A stretch of DNA of 64,000 bases from Gambelia wislizenii. Its lineage: Eukaryota; Chordata; Lepidosauria; Squamata; Crotaphytidae. Of the stretch, positions 33,886 through 44,748 are shown in pieces; within the stretch, counting starts at the first letter, position 1, and every line of letters begins with the position of its first letter. Location of the stretch: NCBI GenBank assembly GCA_030847615.1, contig JAUMIR010000001.1, positions 60,959,501 to 61,023,500 on the forward strand, read 5' to 3'. Both the position numbers and the translations under genes were made by a program. The notes beneath the pieces are model-generated. The model saw only the letters and a list, made by a program, of their open reading frames with translations, searched no databases and was not told the origin of the DNA.

Positions 33886-34245
33886 ATGAAGAAATATTGA
33901 AGGAGCTGTGCACATTCAGCCTGGTGAAGAGAAGGCTGAGGGGCAGCATGATTTCATTCTTTAAATATCTAAAGGATTGTCACACAGAGGAGGTTGCAAG
34001 TTTGTTCTCTGCTGCCATGAAGAGTAAGACCAGATCTAATGGTTTTAAGTTGCAGGAGGGTAAGAGCGGTTCGGCAATGGAACCAGTTACCTAAAGAGAT
34101 GGTGGGATCTCTTTCTCTGGACATCTTCAAAAAGAAACTGGACAGCTACCTTCTGAGCATGCCCTAGCTGGATATCCTGCATTGAGCAGGAGGTTGGACT
34201 TGATTGCCTATGGGGCCCTTTCCAAGGCTATGATTCTATGACAAT
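33886..34245 (+). mobile_element. Old CR1 LINE 3' end
   Basis: Translates in part as LCTFSLVKRRLRGSMISFFK and [12 protein letters not shown]. It ends GGTTGGACTTGATTGCCTAT...GATTCTATGA. More diverged than the young copies. Confidence 0.75.
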
Positions 34246-34298
34246 AACGTATATAGAGGATGGGGAACCTTCTGTAAGGTGCCTGTCACAAGCTATGC

Positions 34299-34301
<3 letters not shown>

Positions 34302-34341
<40 letters not shown>
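34302..34341. repeat. (TTTC)n microsatellite
   Basis: About ten perfect TTTC units. Confidence 0.95.
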
Positions 34342-34479
34342 AATGAGGGCATGGAGTATATTTAATATCCCACCTTTCTCCAAAGATAAGACCTAAAGTG
34401 TCTCACAACATATATAGGCTAACCTCTGTTTCTACAGGGGATATGTTCCAAGACCCCCCATGGATACCTGAAAAGATCC

Positions 34480-34630
34480 CAATGTTGGTTCCAGTGGGGC
34501 CTCCAGCAGGAGGGAATTCCACAACTGGGGTGCCAACACAGAAAAGGCCCTCTCCCATGTTCTCCCACTGTGTATTTCTCCTACTGGTGGGACACAGAGC
34601 CTTGCCAATAGAACTCAATTCTCGGGCAGG
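34480..34630. repeat. Interspersed repeat, 'GGAGGGAATTCCACA' type
   Basis: Contains GGAGGGAATTCCACAACTGG and AGAAAAGGCCCTCTCCC, wording shared with 43428-43511 (GGAAGGAGTTCCATAG) and with 50430-50500. Probably the 3' region of an L2-type element. Confidence 0.45.
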
Positions 34631-34744
34631 TGTAACTGTATATATAGAAAACACTGTATATATACTTTATGTGTATGTATGAAACATATATACTTCATGA
34701 ATAACAGTTTTCTTTTAGTTGCTTTTAAATTAATTTTTAAAGTA

Positions 34745-34830
34745 GTAGTAGTAATAGTTGTTGCATGCCTTCAAGTCATTTCCTAAGACAACCTTATCAT
34801 AGGGTTTTCTTGGAAAGATTTATAGAACAT
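34745..34830 (-). mobile_element. tRNA-derived SINE (family 1) 3' fragment
   Basis: AGTTGTTGCATGCCTTCAAG...ATAGGGTTTTCTTGG is the inverse of the family 1 SINE end. Confidence 0.6.
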
Positions 34831-34989
34831 TGAAAACAACTGAAAATCCCCCCCCCCCATGACAACTATACCCTAATATCATTGAAGTAATGAGTAAAGG
34901 GCATCTGGGCCACTAAAATGTGTCACCATTTGTTATGTTATTTTAAAAATCTTAACTGGCCTCTTTACTTGTAATATGTTCTAAGCAAA

Positions 34990-35660
34990 CTTTTGCTAAT
35001 GAGCAGGTGGCAATATAAACTAGGCCTAACAGTTCATCCCTCTAATTATGACTACAGGATCTCCTGTGAGGTTTATTTGAAGAAGCCCCTCTAGTCTCAA
35101 ACACTGTTAAGGTTTTGATTTTTCCAAGTGAAGGTTGCAGGAGCCCATTATCCATTATCGGCCTGCCCATTGCTCATGTTTGATAAACTGGTAAACTGTT
35201 CCTCCTTTGTCTAAGCCTGGGTAAAGTGAATATAGAGCTGACCTGCTAGCAGGCTTGGGGCATAGTACAGTCAAGCAATTAGCAGGAGAACACTGGGATA
35301 ATGCTCTCCAATCGCAGCAGTTAATTATGCGTTGCATCAATGGATTAAATCACTGGAGAGTGAGATCCCTTTATCCTATTAGCCCCTCAGCAGCTCCAGT
35401 GTGCACTCTTGTGCCATTCGATATGTACGTGATGCTCAGTGGAAAGAGGATACTAGGAGATGGAAATTAAGAACATTGTGTTAGTCCATATACATTTCTC
35501 CCCCACACTCATTACTATTCTGCTATCATTCTCCAGATGATCCTAATGATATTAAACAGTGTTTTCAGCTTTGCTGATGGTTCTGAATAACTATGCTTAT
35601 TGATGCAAAATCAGGCTGCTTTGCATATACAAATAAATTTAATCCATCATTAATAAACAT
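34990..35660. other. Repeat-free stretch, candidate regulatory element
   Basis: No repeat recognised over ~670 bp in a repeat-dense window. It is rich in homeodomain-type cores (TTAATTATG, GGATTAAATC, CCATCATTAATAAAC) and an octamer-like TTTGCATATACAAAT. This is only a suggestion of a conserved non-coding element. Confidence 0.3.
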
Positions 35661-35743
35661 AGTTGAATGTGAAGATTAGCAACTCTCTTGTGCATTTATA
35701 TTGCTGTACATAGATGGCTTGGTAAGCAGAGGGGTGGAAGCGC

Positions 35744-36055
35744 AGGTTGAGTATCCCACATCCGAAATGCTTGGGCTCAGAAGTGTTTTGGACTTCAGAT
35801 TTTTTTTGGGAATATTTACATATACATAATGAGATAGCTTAGAGATGGGACCTGAGTCTAAACATGAAACTCATTTATGTTTCATATATAGCTTATATAC
35901 ATACCCTGAAGGTAACTTCGTAGGCATTTTAAATAATTTTTTGCATTAAACAAGAGTTTGTGTACATTGAACCATCAGAAAGCAAAGGTGTCATTGTCTC
36001 AGCCAGTCATTTCGATTTTGGATTTTGGGATTCTGGGTAAGGAATATTCAACCTA
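35744..36055. mobile_element. Tigger/pogo-like non-autonomous element
   Basis: Left end CAGGTTGAGTATCCCACATC, body ACATAATGAGATAGCTTAGA and GTGTACATTGAACCATCAGA, right end ATTCAACCT, the inverse of the left end. I recall closely similar sequence as a common Tigger-type element in mammalian genomes. Confidence 0.65.
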
Positions 36056-37284
36056 CAGTGTTTCTAGATCAATGAAAAACAAACTAATAAGAGTGTGGAG
36101 CTGTAGCATTTGTTAGATGTGTCCAGCTGCATAATATACATTGTTCTTACCCTTTATTACATATTTGCCTGACCCTTCCTCCAAGGAGTTGAGGATGACC
36201 TACATACAGTAGTTCTCTCCCCTTATTTAATCTTTGCAATGGTTCTCTGTAGGTAGATTAGACTGAAGTGACCAGCCATCTTGTGAAGTTCATAGCTGAG
36301 TGGGAAGACTTGAACTTAGGCCTTTCCAGTGGTAGTCTTTGAAATGAAGGCAGTCACAGCTTCCACCAACCACCCCTTCTTTTCAACAGACGAACACTTT
36401 CTGTCCTACAATTTAGAAGGTTATGGGGGAGTTTTGAAGCATTTTGGAGAAGTTTTAAGGATAGTTTATTTCAGATTTTCACACTTATTGCATAGGAAGA
36501 AATGCCAGGTTGGTTCTTCTTGACTTGGAGGCCTTACAGCCAATATGAATAAAGTGCTGGGTATCCCTTCTAACCCAACGTCTGTCTGTCTGTCTGTCTC
36601 TGGGTTGGGGGAGCTGCTTGGGACAGTAAAGGGAGGAGGTTTTAAGGACATGGTAGGCTACTAGTTCATGATAAGTGTGCTGCACTGAGACTGATGGGTC
36701 TGCCTTACAAGTTTAAGAATCTGAAACAGTCTGGCTGCTGACCAGATGATGGAAAGGTTACTATTTGGACTATAATTCCCACAATCTCTGGCCATGCTGG
36801 CTGGGGATTTTGGGAGTTAAAGTCCAAAAGTACCATTCCCGAGTTCTGCAACCCTTGTTTTAGCAGCCCTGACAAGGCAGATACCCTTAGAATTAAGAGA
36901 ACATGGTATGTAAAGCAAAGGCTCCAGGTTTAATCTTTGAGAGTTTACCAATATCTCCGGGAATGGCTCCTATAGATTGTCAGTGTAGGTCCAAGTGGTG
37001 TTAGACGTCAAGCCCTATCAGTCCCAGCTGATATAACAATCAGGAAAGATGGTGTGAGCATCTGGAGGGGCAAAAGGTGCCCACCTTAGTATAGGGAATA
37101 CTAAGCTAGATAGACAAATAGAATGACTCTCTGAAAGGCAAGTGCTACCCAGGCGTCATCAGTTTTTTTAATCTAGGACAGTACAGCACCCATGCCTTTC
37201 AGTATTCATCACAGACAGAATACTCTTTTTTTTTTTTGTACGTGAACATCCCCTCCTTTTCCAAAGCTCATTTGAGCCTAGATT
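36056..37284. other. Intron 3; MIR/L2-like stretch 36170-36330 and hAT remnant 36750-36850
   Basis: 36170-36330 has the 'AATCTTTGCAATGGTTCTCT...AGGTAG' wording of old MIR/L2-type repeats. 36750-36850 is a palindromic hAT-like core. (TCTG)n lies at 36583-36600. Confidence 0.4.
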
Positions 37285-37385
37285 TTTTTTAAAAAATACT
37301 TTTCAGACTAAATTCCCAGGCACTCCCACTTAACATGACCAGTGGCTACATTGGCTGGGGGATTCTGGGTTTTGTAATTTCCCCT
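37285..37385. repeat. hAT-like MITE remnant
   Basis: TAAATTCCCAGGCACTCCC...GGCTGGGGGATTCTGGG core of the family. Ends not preserved. Confidence 0.5.
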
Positions 37386-37574
37386 CAAATCTTTGCTTGC
37401 AATGCTTGTCCATTGATAGTTAAAAGTCAGCATATGTCAAATGGTAGGCAGACTTTAAGCTGTGTCTCCAAATGTTCATATATGTATATTTTACATGATT
37501 ATTCATGATAGTCAAAATAGCTCCTTGTTCAACATAGGAAGTGAACTGTTGTCTAGCCTAGAGGCTGAAAAGCA

Positions 37575-37690
37575 TGTAGACAGGGTTGAGGAACCTGTGT
37601 TCCTTCAGATTTTGTTGTCTGCAACTCCCATCAGCCCCAGCCAGCAAGGTCAGCCATAAGCATAATGGAAATTAAAGTCCAATGATGTGT
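37575..37690. repeat. hAT-like MITE remnant
   Basis: GGTTGAGGAACCTGTG...TGCAACTCCCATCAGCCCC...TAAAGTCCAATG; one half of the palindromic element. Confidence 0.5.
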
Positions 37691-38218
37691 GTAGAGGCAT
37701 ATCTGATAATGTTGATAGTGTCAGTCTGTTTTTAAATAATTTAACAGTGTTGTGACATGTGGTAGTGAGCACTATATTACCAGATTGACTTGTTTCTTGT
37801 GTGACAAATGTGTTTATTAAGGTGACACCTTAGAACCTGGCTTTTAATTTTAATAGATAAGACTGTACAATGACGTCCCTTTGCTATTTCATAATTTTGG
37901 CTGGCCTAATATAACAGGCTCCATGTGAATTTTACAAGGGTGTAACCTATACATGTCGGCTGGGAGATGTAACTGGCATTAGCCATGTGGCTTTGTTATG
38001 GTTGCTTGAGGATTAAAATTTAATACAGCATGTCAGAAAACATCATTCCCAACTGCAGGTTAACACGACTGCTCAATTATAGATGAGGCATGGAGAGTGT
38101 TTCAGTATTCCTTGTGAACTTTGTAAACAGTGAAAATGGCCAACTGGAGTTAGCGTACAGTGAAGGAATTTTATAATTTGTATAGTGATACAAAATGGCA
38201 GCTGACCTATGTTTCTAT
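37691..38218. other. Repeat-free stretch of intron 3
   Basis: No repeat or exon recognised. 37860-38130 contains several AT-core motifs (GATTAAAATTTAATAC, CTCAATTATAGATGA). Possible regulatory sequence, unproven. Confidence 0.3.
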
Positions 38219-38444
38219 TTTGTTGTTGTAGTGTGCCTTCAGTCATTTCTGACTTATGATGACCCTAAAGTGGATCCTTTTCTTGGCAAGATTTGTTCAA
38301 AGGAGGGTTGTCATTGCCTTCCTTTGAGGCTGAGAGAGTGTGACTTGCCCAAGGTCACCCAGTGGTGACCGAGTGGAGATTCGAAACCTGGTCTTCCAGA
38401 GTCTGAATCCAAAACTGAAACCACTACACCACACTGGCCATTAC
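38219..38444 (-). mobile_element. tRNA-derived SINE (family 1), near full length
   Basis: Inverse of 25071-25314: starts GTTGTTGTAGTGTGCCTTCA, contains GACTTGCCCAAGGTCACCCA and ends with the inverse of the tRNA head (CCACTACACCACACTGGCC). Confidence 0.85.
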
Positions 38445-38498
38445 ATTTTTATTCCTTGCCTCTGAAGCCCTTGTGAGCTGGGAGGCAATACAGAAATA

Positions 38499-38777
38499 CA
38501 GTACAACATGTTCCTGGACTTACCATGGATAATAGCAAACCATATTAAAATGAATGACTTCCAGCCCAATCATACCATAGAGTCGCACTGGAGAACCTAG
38601 AAGATGCCTAGAGAGAAAACATCTCTAGACATCTCTTAGGTCCTCTAGCACGACTCTGTGGTCAGCTTCCGTAAAGTCATGCTGGAGGACCCAGAAGATA
38701 CCTAGAGAGACCATATTTTGAGGACATGGGTAAGTTAATCCATGGTTACTGGTCCCATGGATATGGGGGTTATACTA
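38499..38777. mobile_element. pogo-like MITE, relative of 13641-13888
   Basis: After TA, CAGTACAACATGTTCCTGG...; right part CCATGGATATGGGGGTTATACTAC. The middle shares ACCATAGAGTC...CTAGAAGA..CTAGAGAGA with 13641-13888. Ends are decayed. Confidence 0.55.
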
Positions 38778-39447
38778 CTTTAAATAAATAAATATTCCTT
38801 CCCTCCAGGGGAGTGCCACAGCCTTCAGCCAGAACATATTGTTTGCATGCAGAATGCTCCAGGTCCAATCCCAATGTTGCACAATTGGTCATGTAGCTGG
38901 GGATTAAAAAAAAACCTCTGTGAGAGACCCTAAACAGCTGCTGCCAGTCAGAGTGTATGTTACCAAGCTACATAGTGAAAAGATTTTTGTGTTTCTGTGA
39001 TGTAGCCACTCACCAACAGAGCTTTCGGGGAGGGGAAGAAATAGCTTTTCAGATTTTTGGATCCCCAGATGAGCATGGGGATTTTCTTCCTTTCAGTTGC
39101 TATTAGCAACGTATGGTTAACCAGTCACTGAGGGGAAGGGAATGGGAACAAATTAGTTCGGTTTGAGCTGTAGTGTGAGTCAATATACCATCATGCTTCA
39201 CTATTCACATTCATCTGAATTTTGTGATGTTCTCCAATTAAAAAAAAAAAAACAGTTTAGAAATCCCCCGAGTCAGTGGCTGCTGATCCTGATAAGTTTC
39301 CAGTAAACAAAACAAAACAAAACAAAAACAAACAAACAAACAAACAAACAATAAACAACTGTAGCTATGGGCAGAAATGTGGTTCCTGGCACACTGGGGG
39401 GGGAGGAATTGCCAGCCACCCCTAGTTTGAGAAGCACTGTTCTAAAG
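38778..39447. other. Intron 3; (CAAAA)n/(CAAA)n at 39306-39355
   Basis: Apart from the simple repeat and an A-run at 39240-39253, nothing recognised. Confidence 0.45.
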
Positions 39448-39874
39448 CAGTAGTTCTTAACCTGTGGTTTGTGGACCCCCCCTGGGAGCCGCAGTGTCCT
39501 CACAGGAGGTCTGTAAAGGCTTGAATGCTGCTCAGTCTGCCTCCTCCCCACAGTGGAGCCTCCTCTACCACAGAAGCTGAGGTAAAGGCTAGCTGGCTGG
39601 CTTGGCCTGCACATTGCCATTCAATCTGCTCCAGCCACAAACTTGCAGGAAGAAGGAGGAGAAAAGTCTTCCTTCCCCCTCCAGTGCCTCTGAGGGAAGG
39701 TTTAATGGATGGTGTAAGATGATGATGATGATGATGTTAAAATGGGTTTTAAATCTTTTAAAAATCATCATGGTTTTAAATCTTGAGTTAAGTCTTGGGA
39801 ATCCACGGTAACAAAAGATATTTAAAGTTGTGTGTGTGTGTGGGTCCCTGGTAAAGAAAAGTTAAGAGCCTCAG
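39448..39874. mobile_element. hAT-like non-autonomous element, 427 bp
   Basis: Left end CAGTAGTTCTTAACCTGTGG; right end GAAAAGTTAAGAGCCTCAG. Flanks ttctaaag (39440-39447) and ttctagag (39875-39882) are an 8-bp duplication with one mismatch. It contains (GAT)n and (GT)n. A second, inverted copy is at 40797-41767. Confidence 0.85.
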
Positions 39875-39884
39875 TTCTAGAGAA

Positions 39885-39985
39885 TCCCTTGCCAGACTAC
39901 TAATTCCAGGATTCCATAGGATAAAGCCATGACAGTTAACTTGGCATCAATCCGCTAGATTTGTGCAGTGTGGGATATGCTCCTT
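39885..39985. repeat. Half copy of the 'GGGCCC' TIR element
   Basis: TTCCAGGATTCCATAGGATA...CATGACAGTTAAC...TGTGCAGTGTG matches the right half of 18570-19282. Confidence 0.55.
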
Positions 39986-40796
39986 GGTTGGAACATGAGA
40001 AAGAATTTTCTTGGTAAATATTCCTTCTGCTGGCTTACAGAACCTTTTTTATTCAGGGATGTTTTTGACAACTTACTGAATGCTAAGAAAAGGTCTTTTG
40101 GTGTTGTATTTTTAAAAAACTAATGTGCTTTTAAATTGCTTACTTAATATTATAACTTTTTGTGTTTTCCACTATACTGTTATAGTGAAACTTATTGTGA
40201 ACCAGTTTAGAGTTTAGTTTCCCTGTTTAGAGAAGAAGGCAGTGAATAATAAGCCATTTAGGTTGCAAGGAACAGAGTTGTTTTTTTTCCTGCTTTCTGT
40301 TCAGCTGTGCTTAGTATAGTTGTACACTGCTTGTAATATTTCTGCTCCTGTTAGGATTAGAGTATTGACTCGAGCTGATGATGGGTTTCAACATTTTCCT
40401 TTTTATATTCTAGGATGAATGAGAGTCTGCCAGTATTAGTATTGGAGCAGTACATAAAACACTGCCCAGGGCTTGCTACAATTGCAATGTGCAATCTCCA
40501 GAACATTAGATTGATTTTAAAATGCACACCCCATCATTTCAAAGAATCCCAATGGCGTTTTGCATCTTCCTTTCTAGAAGCTATTTCAATGAGCTTTTTT
40601 CTGCCCCTTAAAACCTGTTGCAGGGGCAGGCTGCCCTACCTCACATCATGACAGCTGTTACTATTGGTGGTATTGTTTTTTTTAATGTTGGATAAATTGA
40701 AGCCATTTGGGGATGGACTGTATTAATGCCAGTGCACTGATTTGGGCTTAGCAGCCTCACTGGCAGCCAGTCAGGATCCTTTAGAGCAGTGGCTCT
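39986..40796. other. Intron 3, no gene seen
   Basis: No recognisable repeat or exon. An open + frame at 40415-40651 has no family resemblance. Confidence 0.4.
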
Positions 40797-41767
40797 TCAA
40801 CCTTTTCTTTACCAGGGACCTCCTTTAATTTAATTTAATTTTGTTGCGACAGACACCCAAAACTTAACTCAAGATTTAAAACCCTAATGATGATGCTGAT
40901 GCATGACGATGATAGTATCATAGAATCATAGAATTGCAGAGTTGGAAGAGACCATGAGGGCCATCCAGTCCAACCCCCCTGCCACGCAGGAAATCACAAT
41001 CAAAGCATCCCCGACAGATGGCCATCCAGCCTCTGCTTAAAGACCTCCAAGGAAGGAGACGCCACCACGCTCCGAGGGAGTGTGTTCCACTGCCGAACAG
41101 CTCTTACTGTCAAAAAGTTCCTCCTCATGTTGAGGTGGAATCTCTGTTCCTGGAGCTTGCACCCATTGCTCCGTGTTCCAGTCTCTGGAGCAGCAGAAAA
41201 CAAGCCTGCTCCATCCTCAGCGTGACATCCCTTCAAATACTTAAACAGGGCTATCATATCGCCTCTAAACCGTCTTTTTTCCAGGCTAAACATACCCAGC
41301 TCCCTAAGTCTCTCCTCATAAGGCATTGTTTCCAGACCTTTCACCATTTTAGTTGCCCTTCTCTGGACACGCTCCAATTTGTCAATATCCTTTCTGAATT
41401 GTGGTGCCCAGAACTGGACACAGTATTCTAAGTGAGGTCTGACCAAGGCACAATAGAGTGGCACTATTACTTCCCTTGATCTAGACACTATACTTCTATT
41501 GATGCAGCCCAAACAATCACACTATCCATTAAACCTTCCCTCAGAGACACTGGAGGGGGAGGGAAGGCTTTTCTCCTCCTCCTTCCTGCAAGTTTGTGGC
41601 TGGAGTAGATTGAATGGCAATGTGCAGGCCAAGCCGGCCTTTGCCTTGGCTCCTGTCACTCCACTGCAGGGTAGAGATGGGCTAAGCAGCCTTCAAGCCT
41701 TCACAGCCCCTCTGTGAGGACACCAGACCCCGCTGGGGGTCCACAGACTACAGGTTAAGAACCACTG
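40797..41767. mobile_element. hAT-like element split by a CR1 insertion
   Basis: Inverse of 39448-39874: left end CAGTGGCTCTTCAACCTTTT; right end CAGGTTAAGAACCACTG. The CR1 at 40919-41512 interrupts it near its GAT-rich part. Flanks ctttagag and ctctacac match at 5 of 8 positions. Confidence 0.8.
40919..41512 (-). mobile_element. Young 5'-truncated CR1 LINE inside a hAT element
   Basis: An uninterrupted - strand frame ([20 protein letters not shown] to the C-terminal GHLSGML) differs from the 55228 copy at only about two of 170 residues. (CATAGAAT)n is at the low-coordinate end. Homology stops at 41512, where hAT element sequence resumes. Confidence 0.92.
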
Positions 41768-41799
41768 CTCTACACCTTTGAAGAGCTCTGCATGAGAAT

Positions 41800-41967
41800 T
41801 TGGAGGACCTCATAAAACTGCAAGTCCTAGGATTCCATAAGACAGAACTATGGCAATTAAAGTGATACCAAACAGCTATAATTGCATAGTGTAGATATAT
41901 CCTAAGCTTGCATCTCATCTGTGTGACATCACAGTCCCCTGGGGGTCCCTGGACCACAGGTTAAGAA
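41800..41967. repeat. Composite: 'GGGCCC' TIR half copy, then hAT end
   Basis: 41800-41890 (AGTCCTAGGATTCCATAAGA, GGCAATTAAAGTGATACC) is a half copy of the 18570 family. 41925-41967 (GGGGTCCCTGGACCACAGG...TTAAGAACCACTG) is an end of the 39448 hAT family. Confidence 0.6.
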
Positions 41968-41977
41968 CCACTGCTTT

Positions 41978-42117
41978 AAAGCAGTGCTTCCCAAACTCCG
42001 GTACTCCAGGTGTTTTGCACTTCAGCTCCCAGAATCCCTAATCATTGGCCAGTGTGGCTGAGGCTTCTGGGAACTGAATTCCAAAACACCTGGAGAACTA
42101 GCATTTGGGAATCACTG
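41978..42117. mobile_element. hAT-like MITE
   Basis: CAGTGCTTCCCAAACTCC...and ...CATTTGGGAATCACTG are inverted ends; the centre is AGCTCCCAGAATCCCTAATC...GGCTTCTGGGAACTGAA. No clear 8-bp duplication. Confidence 0.7.
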
Positions 42118-42159
42118 TTTCTCTGGTGACATGTAGTTCTCCTAACACTAGCCAACAAC

Positions 42160-42722
42160 ACTTGGGCTGTTGTGTTTTGTATCAGTTGCAGCCTCTAAGA
42201 GTGAGCTCTATCTCTCCCTGGCCTGCTTTGGTTTGCCACATGTTGAGCAGTTGGTGGAACCCCATCAAGCAGAAACCCTGTAGCTGCAGCCTGCCTCACA
42301 ATAGCCACATTGTGTTGTGGCCTGACCTCATTCATCTACCACGCTGCAGCTGCTCCTCTTAGGCAGGCATTAACCCTCAGCACGGTGGTGTTTGCCAGGC
42401 AAACAATTAAGGAGAGCCCGTTTGTTTAATTGCTGCTGGGTCTCTTTCTTGGGTGTGTTTGCATTGGGTTTGTGCCTTGTCCCTAACAGTTGGCTTTGAT
42501 GGGAAAAGTCTAGGCTGGGCACACCTGGAAATGCAGAACAGGGAAGTTGTTAAAGTATGAGAAAATGGTCTTTTTTTAACTTGCTGCCTTTCCTTAATGT
42601 GGCTGTCCTGCTTATTCTTGAGATAGAGGAATCTCCGTGTTGATGAGAAAAATATGGTATGAGGACTTTTTACACACAAGTAGAACAGATGTTCAGCAAT
42701 GTGTACCAATGATGCACACTTT
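42160..42722. other. Repeat-free stretch, candidate regulatory element
   Basis: No repeat recognised. 42385-42450 holds TTTGCCAGGCAAAC (palindrome), AACAATTAAGG and TGTTTAATTGC, an NFI/forkhead/homeodomain-like cluster. Conservation is not testable here. Confidence 0.3.
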
Positions 42723-42950
42723 GGGGGCAGATTCATACTATGCAATTATAGTGCTATTATTCCACTTTAACTGTCAGGGTTCTGTCCCATGGAATACTGG
42801 GATTTGTAGTTTAGAGATCAGCATTTAGAATTCTTAGCCAGAGAGCGCTAGTGACTCAACAGAGTACAAACCTCAGGATTCCATAGGATGCAGCCATGGC
42901 AGTTAAAGTGGAATCGTAGAGCTATAAGTTTGTAGTGTGAATGAGCCCCC
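42723..42950. mobile_element. Short 'GGGGGC' TIR element (228 bp)
   Basis: GGGGGCAGATTCATACTATG... and ...GTAGTGTGAATGAGCCCCC are inverted through nearly the whole length, with CCACTTTAACTG facing CAGTTAAAGTGG. The same family as 18570-19282, with a short interior. Confidence 0.8.
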
Positions 42951-43111
42951 ACTCCCAGGATTTCTGACTCATTGCTTATGCAAGTATTTTGAGTATAAGA
43001 ACTGGAATAGTATTAGAAAATGGCTATCTGTTTTCACTTATTTACAGGCAGTGTTCTCACTACAATTCATAGTTATATTCCCAGTGTGTGCACAGAGTGT
43101 TAAATACTTTA

Positions 43112-43119
<8 letters not shown>

Positions 43120-43172
<53 letters not shown>

Positions 43173-43192
43173 AGGGAGAGAGAGAGAGAGAC
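43120..43192. repeat. (TG)n followed by (AG)n
   Basis: About 12 TG units, then about 25 AG/GGGA units; a purine-strand switch of a compound microsatellite. Confidence 0.95.
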
Positions 43193-43427
43193 CTGTCATC
43201 ATTATCAGTGTTTGTTGGTAAGTATTTGTTTATTGCCCCTCAGCCTATTATAACTTTCAAGGTAGCACATATCAGGTGAAAATGTTCTTTCAAAACATTT
43301 TTTTTTAAAAGTAGTCTTTAAAACACATACTGTACATTGAAATGCTGATCAAATACTTGAAATACTTATCAAAGCCAACCTTAGTTTTAAGGACCAAAGG
43401 CCATATGAAATAATGTAATGTGCACTG

Positions 43428-44660
43428 CCCCCTGAAGCTCAGCGAGGGTGGAGGCAGCCTGGAACCCCATTGGAAGGAGTTCCATAGTCTAAGTGTGGTA
43501 GCAGGGAAAGTGTTATAGAATCATAAAATTATAGAGGTGGAAGAGACCACAAGGGCTATCTAGTCCAACCCCCTGCCATGCATGAATAAACAGTCAAAGC
43601 ATTCCCGACAGATGTCCATCCAGCCTCTGCTTAAAAACCTCCAAAGAAGGAGACTCCACCACACTCTGAGGCAGTGCATTCCACGTCCGAACAGCTCTTA
43701 CCGTCAGGAAGTTCTTCCTAATGTTTAGGTGGAATCTCTTTTCCTGTAGTTTGAGTCCATTGCTACATATCCTAGTCTCTGGAGCCTCAGAAAACAAGAT
43801 TGCCCCAGCCTCAGTATGACATCCCTTCAAATATTTAAACATGGCTATCATATCACCTCTTAACCTTCTCTTCCCCAGGCTAAACATACTCAGCTCCCTA
43901 AGACTTGGCTTCCAGACCTCCTACCATTTTGGTTGCCCTCTCTGGACACGTTCCAGATTATCCATATCCTTTTTGAATTGTGGTGCCCAGAATTGGAGAC
44001 ACTATTCCAGGTGAGGTCTGACTAAAGCAGAATAGAGTGGCACTATTACTTTCCTTGATCTGAACACTATGCTTCTATTGATGCAGTCTAGAATCGTATT
44101 TGCTTTTTTAGCTGCCACATCACACTGCTGACTCATGTTCAGTTTGTGGTCCACTAAGACTCCTAGATCCCTTTCGCATGTACTGTCATCAAGGCAAGTG
44201 TCACCCATCCTATATCTGTGCTTTTTATTTTTTCTGCCCAAGTATGGTATCCTGCATTTCTCCCTGTTGAAATTCATTTTGTTAGTTTTGGCCCAGCTTT
44301 CTAATCTGTTAAGGTCATTTTGAATTCTGATCCTGTCCTTTGGGGTATTAGCTTCCCCTCCTAATTTGGTGTCATTTGCAAACTTGATAAGCATGCCCTC
44401 TATTCTCTAATCCAAGTCATTGATAAAGATGTTGAATAGTTGTCAAGCGTACTCATGAAAGAAGGCTCTTTGAGTGGTTAAATATGCAATAGAGCCTCTA
44501 TTTAGGATCTCAAATTCCAGGCAGGCTCATATGTGAGGAGACAGTCTTTCAGATACCCTGACCCCAAGCCATTTAGGGCTTTATAGGTAAAAACCAGCAC
44601 CTTGGATAGATTTTGAGAGCAAATTGGAAACCAGTGTAATTGCTACAAAGCCAGTGGTAC
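43428..44660 (+). repeat. Older repeat split by a CR1 insertion
   Basis: 43428-43511 (GCCCCCTGAAGCTCAGCGAG, GGAAGGAGTTCCATAG) and 44443-44660 (AGCCATTTAGGGCTTTATAG, AACCAGCACCTTGGATAGAT) read as one squamate repeat interrupted by the CR1 at 43512-44442. Confidence 0.6.
43512..44442 (-). mobile_element. 5'-truncated CR1 LINE, intermediate age
   Basis: - strand pieces FANDTKLGGEANTPKDRIRI and [12 protein letters not shown] C-terminus cover the same span as 11945-12971. Frameshifts occur near 43890-44000, and the RT FADD box has changed to FAND. The tail ATAGAATCATAAAATTATAG is decayed. Confidence 0.88.
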
Positions 44661-44748
44661 TTGGTCTCTAAAGAACACATCAGTCTGGGACTTTTTCACT
44701 AGCGGTAGCTTCCATGGGCAGTGATGTATAGAATGCATTGTGGTAGTT

